Origin: an uncultured Anaeroplasmataceae bacterium
Lineage (GTDB): Bacteria > Bacillota_I > Bacilli_A > Acholeplasmatales > Anaeroplasmataceae
Reading direction: 5' to 3'
NCBI GenBank assembly: GCA_944325035.1
Contig: CALUYM010000001.1
Span: 558,001-622,000, forward strand
Length of the DNA stretch: 64,000 nucleotides
Part shown: piece after piece, positions 9,017 through 16,793 of the stretch
Position numbering within the stretch: position 1 is the stretch's first letter
Layout of the letters: every line of letters starts with the position of its first letter
The notes under the pieces: model-generated
Told to the model about the DNA's origin: nothing
Databases searched by the model: none
Seen by the model: the letters and a program-made list of their open reading frames with translations, nothing else
Translations under genes and position numbers: made by a program

Positions 9017-9925
9017 TTATTTAATTTTCGTAAAAAAATCAATCAAATATGGATATGGTACTAAAGTTCTATCATTATACATTTGTAAAATTTTTTCTTT
9101 TGTGGCTCGCATTACATCACAAGTTTCATTTTCCTGAAGAACAACATTTTCAATATCAAATACTTGTCTAAATATCCATACATCTAAAAAACTATCTTCA
9201 CGTTTAAAATTTAAGATACAAATTCCATTCGACGCATCAAGCAAAAGTCCAGTTTCTTCTTTAACTTCTCTCATTGCTGCTTCAAGACTGCTATCTCCTA
9301 TAAGGGCAGAGCCTCCACTAGTTTCCCACATATTAGGGAATCCTTTATTAGGTGAACGTTTGGTTAATAAAAATTCACCTTTACTATTTTGTATCCATGC
9401 ATGTACAACTAAATGATATTCACCATCTTCTAAAAAATCACCACGACGACATACTTTACCAGTTAATTTTCTATCTTTATCATATATATCCCAAAGTTCT
9501 GATGTATTACTTCTAAGATTTAACCAACCTTGTACTTTTTTAAAGAGCTCACTAGTTAATTTTGAACAATTAATACTATTAGGAAGATTTTCAAAAAAAT
9601 CAATTTCAGAAAACGAATTATTTTTATGAAGTTTCTCTACTTCTGCATATAACAATAAAGAATGAGTAGTATTAGCTCCTTGTTTTAGAAAGTAGTAAGC
9701 TACTGGATCTAAAGATAAAGCTTTCAAGCCTACTGTTCTAATTAATTCAGATTTAACAATTTCATATATACTTTGATTATTTTCTATATTAAATGTAATT
9801 ATACCATAGTTATTACTATCATAGTTCTTAATAAAAACCCATTTGTTTTTGCATTTTGCTACAATTGAAACTTGTTTTAAATTTTCAAGTGTAACTTTTT
9901 TAGGATTATAAAATTTGATTTGCAT
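9017..9925 (-). CDS. Two-domain NUDIX hydrolase (IDI/YfcD-like C-terminal domain)
   Basis: Predicted cytoplasmic hydrolase of nucleoside-diphosphate-linked compounds. The C-terminal part (from about residue 150, LWDIYDKDRKLTG) resembles the isopentenyl-diphosphate-isomerase-like/YfcD NUDIX group. Its box is GGSALIGDSSLEAAMREVKEETG near residues 207-229: the REVKEETG metal site is intact while the first box glutamate is replaced, as is common in this subgroup. Residues 1-130 resemble a second, degenerate NUDIX-like fold without a box. ATG 9923-9925 is preferred because GGTGA sits 5 nt before it; the upstream ATG at 9937 overlaps that ribosome site. Convergent with bioY. Confidence 0.8.
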   Translation of the reverse strand: MQIKFYNPKKVTLENLKQVSIVAKCKNKWVFIKNYDSNNYGIITFNIENNQSIYEIVKSELIRTVGLKALSLDPVAYYFLKQGANTTHSLLLYAEVEKLHKNNSFSEIDFFENLPNSINCSKLTSELFKKVQGWLNLRSNTSELWDIYDKDRKLTGKVCRRGDFLEDGEYHLVVHAWIQNSKGEFLLTKRSPNKGFPNMWETSGGSALIGDSSLEAAMREVKEETGLLLDASNGICILNFKREDSFLDVWIFRQVFDIENVVLQENETCDVMRATKEKILQMYNDRTLVPYPYLIDFFTKIK

Positions 9926-10061
9926 AAAATTCACCATCTTACAATAAAAATCTTTTTTTGCTTTTTATTATACCATATTAAAACTTATCGTTTTATTTAT
10001 TTTTTAAAAATTATTAAATAATGATAAAAATTTGTTATAATATAATAAAGGATGTGAAAAT

Positions 10062-10571
10062 ATGAAAAACATTATAAATGATCCAAAACATAATAAAACT
10101 AAAAAAATATTTAAAATTTTAGGTGTTATTTTAACAACATTAGGTGCATGTTTAATTATAATTGGTCTTATTGATTTTTTTACAGCAATGTCTAACCTTG
10201 GTAGCCCTAATTTTTTTTGGTGCTTATTTGTTGGTTTTATTGTACTAGGCATAGGTTTAAAATTATGTCATTTAGGATTTATGAAGCAAATGACAAGTTA
10301 TGTAGCGAGTCAAACAGTACCAGTAGCAAAAGATTCCATTAATTATTTAGCATCTAACACTAAGGAAAGTTTATCAGAAGCTGCCAATAGTATATCTAAT
10401 TCAATGAAAAATGGAAACCAAATCAGATGTATTAATTGTAATGCTTTAAACAATTCTGATGCAAAATTCTGTCAGAATTGTGGTAAACAATTAATCAAAT
10501 TATGTCCAAAATGTAATAAAGCAAATAATCTAACCGCAAGTTATTGTGATAATTGTGGTACACGACTTTAA
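10062..10571 (+). CDS. Membrane-anchored protein with two C-terminal zinc ribbons
   Basis: 169 residues. Two hydrophobic helices occupy about residues 22-45 and 52-72, followed by a polar linker and two C4 zinc ribbons: CINC...CQNC near residues 126-145 and CPKC...CDNC near 149-166. This resembles the broad zinc-ribbon-domain membrane protein class in Firmicutes; no specific function is known. Start follows AAAGGATGTG. It is divergent from the NUDIX gene and lies just left of the accessory island. Confidence 0.75.
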   Translation: MKNIINDPKHNKTKKIFKILGVILTTLGACLIIIGLIDFFTAMSNLGSPNFFWCLFVGFIVLGIGLKLCHLGFMKQMTSYVASQTVPVAKDSINYLASNTKESLSEAANSISNSMKNGNQIRCINCNALNNSDAKFCQNCGKQLIKLCPKCNKANNLTASYCDNCGTRL

Positions 10572-10725
10572 TCGTAGGAATTTGTACAATGCTAAATCTT
10601 TTATCTAAATACCTATGAATCTTTTGTTTTTTTAAATTCGACCATAAGAAATCGAAGAATTACTTCTATTATTTTATTTAAAATAATTAAAATTTATTGA
10701 CATAAAAAAGCTTATAATATTAGTT

Positions 10726-10966
10726 ATGATTATGAATAAATGTAAGAATTTAGAATCAAAATCTATAACTTATTATCTATATTTAAGAAGGATTACTAGT
10801 CATAAAATAACTCAATTGCTTGGAGTTCCGCATCAAAACATTTTAAATTATATAATTGGTCTTAAATGATGATTTAAATATATTCTTAGAACAAATTGTT
10901 CAAATTTTAAATTTCAGTATATCAGAATTCTTAAAAGAAGTAAGAGAATATTTTATAGCTGAATAA
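10726..10966 (+). pseudogene. Small HTH-like protein gene, frameshifted
   Basis: Two adjacent frames form one protein-like sequence of about 79 residues. The first (from ATG 10726, MIMNKCKNLESKS) contains RRITSHKITQLLGVPHQNI, which looks like a helix-turn-helix. It ends at TGA after GGT CTT AAA; removing one A from the AAA at 10864-10866 continues it as GLNDDLNIFLEQIVQ to the stop at 10966. The gene is followed at once by a terminator, which supports it having been a real transcription unit. An overcalled A in the assembly would make it intact. It marks the left end of the accessory island. Confidence 0.45.
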
Positions 10967-10992
10967 AAAACACCGATACAATCGGTGTTTTT
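10967..10992 (+). terminator. Rho-independent terminator after the HTH gene
   Basis: Perfect hairpin AACACCGAT-aca-ATCGGTGTT followed by TTTTTCTTTTG on the plus strand, with an A run on the other side, so it may work in both directions. Confidence 0.85.
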
Positions 10993-11011
10993 CTTTTGTT
11001 TTTTTTCTAAT

Positions 11012-11036
11012 ATAAAAACCTCGAAGAGATTGAGGT
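11012..11036 (-). terminator. Terminator of the small acidic-protein operon
   Basis: On the minus strand, ACCTC-aatctcttc-GAGGT is followed by TTTTTATA, about 110 nt past the stop of the 100-residue gene. Confidence 0.55.
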
Positions 11037-11148
11037 CGTTTAGTTTAATTATAATACTATTTTAAGTATATTTAATAAAAGAATCAGCTAAAACAATATA
11101 ACTTTCTAAAGAAAAATCAAATTTTTATTTTTATATTTTTGATATTTT

Positions 11149-11451
11149 TTAATAAGCATCAAGAAGATCGTTTTTATTTGTTCTGATTAAATTAATATAA
11201 TAATCTTTATATTTTTCTAAAAAATAGTTACATTTTTCAAGAATAGTAGGGACTGCCGTCAATTTAATTCTTGTGGTTTTACCACTATAGTTATCAACTA
11301 AATCGATATAATAACTGCGTTCTGCAGTCTTTTTCATCAATTCAGTTAGGGTTAAGTTTTTTGAATGATATTCTTCATCATTATCAAAGGCATCAGCTTC
11401 ATTACCAAATAAAGCAATTTCTGCCTCAATATCATTATTATCTTTATACAC
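11149..11451 (-). CDS. Acidic hypothetical protein, island-encoded
   Basis: Unrecognised 100-residue soluble protein. The N-terminal third is very acidic (GNEADAFDNDEEYH near residues 16-29); the rest is mixed helix/strand with several Tyr and Lys (SYYIDLVDNYSGKTTRIKL). The start is GTG 11449-11451, supported by AAGGAG eight nucleotides upstream. It follows a GC-rich foldable segment and, before that, another small acidic gene on the same strand, so the three form one transcript. Function unknown; acidic small proteins in such islands can be regulators or nucleic-acid mimics, but nothing in the sequence proves that. Confidence 0.6.
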   Translation of the reverse strand: MYKDNNDIEAEIALFGNEADAFDNDEEYHSKNLTLTELMKKTAERSYYIDLVDNYSGKTTRIKLTAVPTILEKCNYFLEKYKDYYINLIRTNKNDLLDAY

Positions 11452-11460
11452 TGTGTTGCT

Positions 11461-11635
11461 CCTTCATTTGAAGGCACAGCCACAGCAGCTCAAACTTTAG
11501 GAAGTACCGCTGAACTGTGGCTTTAGCCTGAATTCAGCAACACTTGATTCACCTAAGCGTTTGCTATGTAAACTGACAACATGTGAATCGACGATAGTGA
11601 TTTTCCGGTCTCATTTATCGCTCATTGTCAGGTAT
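11461..11635 (-). ncRNA. GC-rich, highly foldable intercistronic segment; candidate structured RNA
   Basis: About 175 nt lying between two small genes on the minus strand, clearly richer in G+C than its surroundings. It holds nested or crossing complementarities: AGCCACAG (11478-11485) with CTGTGGCT (11515-11522), extended inward by CAGC/GCTG and outward by GGC/GCC; palindrome CTGAATTCAG (11528-11537); GATTCAC (11546-11552) with GTGAATC (11583-11589); CGATA (11592-11596) with TATCG (11616-11620); and CTGACAA (11573-11579) with TTGTCAG (11625-11631), which would make a pseudoknot with the GATTCAC helix. No known RNA family is recognised. A 37-codon open stretch (DRKITIVDSHVVSLHSKRLG) without a start codon also crosses it, so a gene remnant is an alternative. 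Confidence 0.45.
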
Positions 11636-11666
11636 TAAATTATTGAAATTTTAATAGTAAAATATC

Positions 11667-11825
11667 TTACTCTTCATCGTGATATCTTTCTGACATCAAC
11701 TCATCATCCTTGAATAGCTGCCAAGAATTAATTGTCAACTTACCGTCCGAATCATACGAATCCGGAATAGATAAAATATTGTTTTCATCTTGTTCTTTAG
11801 ATAACTCAAAAGTTGATTTAATCAT
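11667..11825 (-). CDS. Small acidic protein, 52 residues
   Basis: Short gene with a strong ribosome site (AGTGAGGTG, six nucleotides before ATG 11823-11825), which argues that it is real. The product, from MIKSTFELSKEQ to the C-terminal SERYHDEE, has 14 Asp/Glu and no membrane segment. Not recognised. It is the first gene of a minus-strand unit that continues through the foldable segment to the 100-residue gene, and it diverges from the AAA_13 ATPase operon across a short control region. Confidence 0.6.
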   Translation of the reverse strand: MIKSTFELSKEQDENNILSIPDSYDSDGKLTINSWQLFKDDELMSERYHDEE

Positions 11826-11948
11826 AATCATCACCTCACTTACGGTCTTATCAAAACTTGCTTTTCGTGTTATAATTATTAAATGGTGGCAAGTCGCAAA
11901 AGTTATTTAAAATTCTTTTGTCACTGTTATTATAAAACACGAAATAAT

Positions 11949-11983
11949 GAACCATTTGGTTCCCTTTTGGTTCATAATGGTTC
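11949..11983. promoter_or_regulatory. Phased GGTTC repeats, candidate operator
   Basis: GAACC at 11949-11953 forms an inverted pair with GGTTC at 11958-11962; further GGTTC copies start at 11969 and 11979. The direct copies are 11 and 10 bp apart, close to one helical turn. They lie 25-60 bp before the ATPase operon and beside its divergent partner, the usual place for an operator. Confidence 0.45.
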
Positions 11984-12016
11984 AATTAATTTATCAATAA
12001 AAGGGGTGTGATTTTT

Positions 12017-12595
12017 GTGTTAGAAAAAGAAAAAAAATCTGGCTTTTCATCACTTCTATGCTCTCTTTACGAATGCAAAAGTTCTAAGGATAATCAACCA
12101 AATTTTGTAAGAAACCTTCTCAATTCCATCAACTTTACTTACTATAATATTTCTGCTGATTCTACATGCACTAACTTGTTTAAAGGTAGAACATTAAATA
12201 AAAAAGAACTGATTGAAGTCAGTAAAGATAATATCAATAATGCTTATCTTTTTTTATCTACAAATTTAAATTCAAGAAAAGTTATAACATATGACTGGGG
12301 TATAACAGGTCAATTAAACTTTAAAAAATTTTGTTTAGCCGTTGCTAGATTATTGGGCGAATATGTATCTAAGCTCGAGGAAACAATCACAGACTCTTTA
12401 GAGTCTATTTATTGTTCGATTGAGTCATTCGCTGATGAAAATCAGCCAACAATCGAATTAATAGACTCAGATGAAAAGGTCAAGAATGACTCAATCAATA
12501 AAAGCTGTAATAGGTTTATTCAAATCAATGACAATGGAAGATACATTGAAAATATAGAAATTGCCTACTTTGGTAGAAAGGAAGATGATGACTAA
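12017..12595 (+). CDS. Hypothetical protein, first gene of the AAA_13 operon
   Basis: Unrecognised soluble protein of 192 residues (from GTG 12017, MLEKEKKSGFSS; AAGGGG lies 10 nt upstream, whereas the in-frame GTG at 12008 overlaps it). The central part is probably helical (LNFKKFCLAVARLLGEYVSKLEE near residues 102-124), and the last 60 residues are Asp/Glu/Ser-rich. Its stop overlaps the start of the next gene (TAATG), so the products are likely made in fixed ratio. Being first in a coupled operon with a large SMC-like ATPase, it is a candidate partner or effector of that ATPase; no catalytic motif is visible. Confidence 0.65.
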   Translation: MLEKEKKSGFSSLLCSLYECKSSKDNQPNFVRNLLNSINFTYYNISADSTCTNLFKGRTLNKKELIEVSKDNINNAYLFLSTNLNSRKVITYDWGITGQLNFKKFCLAVARLLGEYVSKLEETITDSLESIYCSIESFADENQPTIELIDSDEKVKNDSINKSCNRFIQINDNGRYIENIEIAYFGRKEDDD

Positions 12596-13215
12596 TGGCA
12601 AATGATATAAAAGTTCGTGAAGAGCAACTTTATGGTGTTGCTGTTAGAAATATTTCTTTAAAAGGACAAGCCCAATACATAGAAAAAATTGAGAATGCCC
12701 AAATAACTAATAAAGTTTATGAAATTACAACTATTAATAATGGCAGTGTAATTACCTCTAACATTATTCCCTCAACCACACACTACTCTCTTTTCGTTTT
12801 GGAGAACGAGGATTATTCAAAAGGGTATTTTCTTATTGATAAAAAATGTTCATTAACAAAATATATGGATGGCTTAAGAGATAAATATGGTTGTGTTACC
12901 AACAACAATATTGGATTGATTAAAAAAATGCCTTGTATATTTGCAAACAAAAACAATAGCTATAAAGTTGCAACTCCAGATCAATTCGCTTTCTTTGGCT
13001 ATATTGCAGGAATCGAAGAGGATGATACCACTTATAAAATTTATTTTTCTACTACTTGTTCCATTGAGCAAAACAAACTCAATCAGCATGAAGCTCTACT
13101 AGGAATCAAATCAAAAGATGCTACTAATGAATTAGACATCGTCCATTGGAGCATTAAAAAGGTAAACATAAAAAAAGCCCTTAAATCCATAGGAATAAGG
13201 GTTGCAGCTTATTAA
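12595..13215 (+). CDS. Hypothetical protein, second gene of the AAA_13 operon
   Basis: Unrecognised soluble protein of 206 residues with a strand-rich pattern (YEITTINNGSVITSNI, YFLIDKKCSLTKYM, YKIYFSTTCSIEQN), few long helices and no transmembrane segment. It begins at ATG 12595 inside the previous stop codon and is followed by 16 nt containing AGGGGTG before the ATPase gene. The tight coupling suggests a complex with both neighbours. No nuclease, protease or nucleotide-binding motif is seen. Confidence 0.65.
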   Translation: MANDIKVREEQLYGVAVRNISLKGQAQYIEKIENAQITNKVYEITTINNGSVITSNIIPSTTHYSLFVLENEDYSKGYFLIDKKCSLTKYMDGLRDKYGCVTNNNIGLIKKMPCIFANKNNSYKVATPDQFAFFGYIAGIEEDDTTYKIYFSTTCSIEQNKLNQHEALLGIKSKDATNELDIVHWSIKKVNIKKALKSIGIRVAAY

Positions 13216-13231
13216 AAAAGGGGTGAATTAA

Positions 13232-15508
13232 ATGGATGTTAAAAAGAAGTCAATCATAGAAAAAATCATACTAAATAAAGCAAGTTTTAAAAATGTGAAA
13301 TGTGAAAAGTTTTCTTATATCAATTTTTTATATGGAAATAATGGTACTGGTAAATCAACTTTTTCAAAAGAATTATCTAATGCAACGTGCATAACAGTTA
13401 GGCAAGATACGGAATTAAGCAAATATAATATTTTTACATTTAATGCTGAATTTACTAAACAACATTTTTTAGAGGATGAAAAAGTATCTAGCATATACAC
13501 AGTAGGAAAGCCAAATGTCGAGAATCAAGAACTTATAAACCAATTAAAGAAAGACATTGATTCCGCAAAAAAGGATATTGACACTAAAAACAAATTATTA
13601 AGTGATAAAAAGAATAATCTCAGTAAACTCAAATCAGATTTTGAAGAATCTTTTTGGACTAAAACCAAACAAGAGCGTGTTTTTTTTAAGTCTAATATTA
13701 AAGGTATGTCTACTAAAAATGGTCTATTAACAAAAGCTAGAGAATACGTAGATAAAGATTTATTTTATAGCAATCTTGAATCATTGACTAACAAATTTGA
13801 AATAGCCTTTGGACCTCAAGGCATGACTTATCCTCTTCTAGTTAAAAGTAGCCTAACTTTACCTAATATTGATGTAGAATTGAACACTTCTATAACAACT
13901 AGTGATAGCACAGAATTTGCACGTTTTGTAAAAGTAATGAATTCTGCTTCTTGGTTAGCTCAAGGTCATGACCATTATACTAAAGATAATAAATGCCCTT
14001 ATTGTCAAAGAGAACTACAACCTGATTTTGAAGAAAAATATAAATCTTTATTTGATGAGGAATATGAAAAATCTAAAAAACTATTTCAAGACACATTCAG
14101 TGCTTATACTAAAATTATGGGTGAAATAATTAATGTATATGAATCAAATCCCAAAAACACATTAAATGGGTTAGACTTTGCAACCTATCAAGATAAATTA
14201 GAAATACTGAAAGCTACCTTAAATAGAAATGTTGATAAGATTGCCAAAAAAGCCAATGACATGTCTATTAAATATACTCTTGAACCAATCGATGATTTAA
14301 TTAGTAATTTAAATTCTATAATTGATGACTTTAACACCAAGATTGAAGAAAATAATCGTCTTGTAAATAATAAAAAAGTAGCTCAAAAAGAATGCATAGA
14401 GACTGTTTGGATGTACTTTGCATATAAGCTTAAGGATGATTTGAGATTATATGATGAAACATATAAAAATTTGAATGAGCAAATTTTCGCTGATAGAGCT
14501 GAATTACAAACTATAATTGAAAATAACAATAAATGTGAAGAAGAATTAACTAAATTATCAGCAGAGATGATTAGCGCTGAACCAGCAGTTAAAGCAATTA
14601 ATAAACTTCTTGTGTCTTCTGGTTTTCAAGGATTCCACCTTGAATGGAATGAATCAGATAAAGGGTCATACCAAGTTGTTTATGATATCAAAGACTCCAC
14701 TGGTAAATTTATACCTGCTACAAATTTAAGTGAGGGTGAACGAAACTTTATTTCCTTCCTATACTTCTATCATATGGTAATCGGTGCATCAGCTGAAGGT
14801 CAGATTAAGCCTGCCATAGTTATTATTGATGACCCTGTTTCTTCAATGGATGGACAAGCTCTTTATATAGTAAGTTCACTTGTAAAAAACCTCGTAGACA
14901 TGTGTTATAACAATACTACTCTCGATGAACCTGGAATCATAAAAGAAAGTCATATCAAACAAATTTTTGTTTTTACGCACAATGTTCACTTTCATACTAA
15001 TGTTACAACCGATTATGAAAAATTTTATGATTGCGTTTCCTTCTTTAAGATAAATAAAGCAAAAAATCAGTCTACAGTTAAATATTGTGTATCTAAAAAC
15101 CCATCAACAAATTTAGAAGAAAATTATAATCCTATAAAAAGCACGTATTCTGCTTTATGGCAAGAACTAAACGAAATAACAAGTCCAATTGCTGCTTGTA
15201 ACATAATCGAACAAATATTGAACTATTACTTTATTTACCTATGCGGATTCAATAATAAACAATTAAGAAATGTCCTTCTTGATGAAAATAATAAGTTAGT
15301 AGAACTCGATGAAACAGGAGCAAAAAATTACGATAAATACAACATTGTTAGATCATTCCTTTCTTTCCTTGATAATGGTAATCGAATAATAGGAAACGAT
15401 TCTTATATCGAAGATACAATGGATGCTAATTATTTCAAAGACATATTAAAATTAATTTTTGAAATTATGCGACATGAAAATCATTATAAAATGATGATGA
15501 AAATATAA
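13232..15508 (+). CDS. AAA_13-family SMC-like ATPase with zinc-hook CxxC (PrrC/RloC-like)
   Basis: 758-residue ABC/SMC-type ATPase. Walker A GNNGTGKST is at residues 35-43. A long coiled coil (about 110-470) is interrupted by CPYCQREL at 255-262, a CxxC zinc-hook like those of Rad50 and RloC. The ABC signature-like LSEGERN is near 499-505, Walker B with IVIIDDPVSSMDG near 529-541, and a switch histidine in FTHN near 583. This arrangement is that of AAA_13 (PF13166) proteins, which include anticodon nucleases PrrC and RloC. The C-terminal 170 residues match the general family tail; I cannot place the Arg-Glu-His anticodon-nuclease triad. It ends a three-gene operon, beside restriction-modification genes, suggesting phage defence (inference). 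Confidence 0.85.
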   Translation: MDVKKKSIIEKIILNKASFKNVKCEKFSYINFLYGNNGTGKSTFSKELSNATCITVRQDTELSKYNIFTFNAEFTKQHFLEDEKVSSIYTVGKPNVENQELINQLKKDIDSAKKDIDTKNKLLSDKKNNLSKLKSDFEESFWTKTKQERVFFKSNIKGMSTKNGLLTKAREYVDKDLFYSNLESLTNKFEIAFGPQGMTYPLLVKSSLTLPNIDVELNTSITTSDSTEFARFVKVMNSASWLAQGHDHYTKDNKCPYCQRELQPDFEEKYKSLFDEEYEKSKKLFQDTFSAYTKIMGEIINVYESNPKNTLNGLDFATYQDKLEILKATLNRNVDKIAKKANDMSIKYTLEPIDDLISNLNSIIDDFNTKIEENNRLVNNKKVAQKECIETVWMYFAYKLKDDLRLYDETYKNLNEQIFADRAELQTIIENNNKCEEELTKLSAEMISAEPAVKAINKLLVSSGFQGFHLEWNESDKGSYQVVYDIKDSTGKFIPATNLSEGERNFISFLYFYHMVIGASAEGQIKPAIVIIDDPVSSMDGQALYIVSSLVKNLVDMCYNNTTLDEPGIIKESHIKQIFVFTHNVHFHTNVTTDYEKFYDCVSFFKINKAKNQSTVKYCVSKNPSTNLEENYNPIKSTYSALWQELNEITSPIAACNIIEQILNYYFIYLCGFNNKQLRNVLLDENNKLVELDETGAKNYDKYNIVRSFLSFLDNGNRIIGNDSYIEDTMDANYFKDILKLIFEIMRHENHYKMMMKI

Positions 15509-15510
15509 AA

Positions 15511-15548
15511 AATGCCACTAGCCTTTAATGTAACAGCTAGTGGTTTTT
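15511..15548. terminator. Bidirectional terminator between the ATPase and nuclease genes
   Basis: CCACTAGC (15515-15522) pairs with GCTAGTGG (15536-15543); a T run follows on the plus strand and an A run precedes, suiting the two converging genes. Confidence 0.85.
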
Positions 15549-15552
15549 AAAG

Positions 15553-16793
15553 TTATTGTATTATTTCAGCATAATGGTAATTAATTGAATGAATTACTTC
15601 AGCAAAATTATTATCATCCACTTCTAAAATATCATCATCAGACCAACCCACATGTAAAACATATAGGAGATTTCCAAATTCATATATAGTTTCTTCATTA
15701 ACATTGGTAATATTTTCTTTTATACTACAAGTTTTAGCGATTAGAAGAATTTTCTGAGCCTCTAAATCTATTATTTGCGTATTATTATTTGGATGTGCAA
15801 ATCCAAAATGTTGATTAGGCGTTAGAGCTATTAGATTTTCTAAGTAGTGCTTAATTTCTGGAAATTCATTTTTTGGAAAAATATGATGTATTTGAGTAGC
15901 TGGATTAGAATCAAAATGGGATTCGTTAAATCGAGTAAGTTCAGATAAATTATTCCTATATGTACTTATATTATGTCTAATGAGCTCCTTTGCATGTGAT
16001 AGCATTTGTTCAAAGTACCCCATACGCAAATCGATATCTGGATGTGAATCCAACCATTCTTTTCTTGTAACATCTTTTGGCTTGCCTTTATAAATGTCTC
16101 TAAAATTATCACGATTGTACATCATATCTGCTTTAGTAATTTTATATTCAGACATACGACCTCGCTCTGATCCACATTTACCATATTTATGTGCTAGAGG
16201 ATTTATTACCTTAGTAAAAATCCTTTTAGGTTCATAGTCTTTTTTTACAGGAGTGTATGTATGATAAAACTCGATAAATTTAGTTTTCAGTTGATTAAAA
16301 GATATACTATCTTGATAGGTAAAAAACACATCAAATCAGTGGAAAAGATTACTATCTTTTAAGACTTTTTCTATATATATTTGCAAAAACGAAGAGCAAA
16401 AATATCATTGGTGGCAATATATTCCAACACTTCTTTATTTTCAACCATATATAAATGCCTTGATGTATGTGACAAATCTTTTATAACTCCCGCATAGCAT
16501 AATAGACATAAAGGTTGAGAAAATACTTTATCATATTCATTTTCTGCAGCAGATTCATCAGTTCCTGGCTTCGAATAGGTTTCTTTAATAGTTAATTTAG
16601 CATAGTCACTCTTCCAAATGTCTACAACAGTAAACGTTTCACTTACATTATTTATATAATTCAAAACAAAATCACTTATTGACCATAAAACATCAGGAGT
16701 GCACTTTTGATCAATCCATCTTGCATTTCCAGATAATCTTAAATCATAATTTTTACTATTACAAAATTCTATAATATCGTTTGAAGTTAACAT
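15553..16793 (-). pseudogene. HNH restriction endonuclease-like gene, broken by a frameshift and an in-frame TGA
   Basis: Downstream partner of the adenine methyltransferase. The start ATG 16791-16793 follows AAAGGAGAAAAATTT and overlaps the methyltransferase stop. The first 140 residues end at 16371 in frame 1. A -1 shift in the T5 run (plus 16385-16389) continues as ALRFLQIYIEKVLKDSNLFH, then meets TGA (16336-16338), then continues FDVFFTYQDSISFNQLK for about 255 residues. The C-terminal part carries an HNH-like site (QIHHIFPKNEF, then LIALTPNQHF and FAHP), about residues 320-345 of the joined protein. Two independent lesions suggest a dead gene. A separate downstream protein from GTG 16329 is possible but has no ribosome site. 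Confidence 0.6.

Noticed and set aside
10697..10718. TTGACA and TATAAT before the HTH gene as its promoter
   Set aside because: The spacer is only 10 bp, too short for a sigma-A promoter.
12008..12016. GTG 12008 as start of the first ATPase-operon gene
   Set aside because: It overlaps the ribosome site AAGGGG; GTG 12017 has proper spacing.
13232..15508. Calling the ATPase an RloC anticodon nuclease
   Set aside because: The zinc hook and ATPase motifs fit, but the C-terminal Arg-Glu-His nuclease triad could not be placed.
16336..16338. TGA as tryptophan (genetic code 4)
   Set aside because: Trp is TGG throughout the window, including this gene, and TGA ends real genes such as the iron-sulfur subunit.
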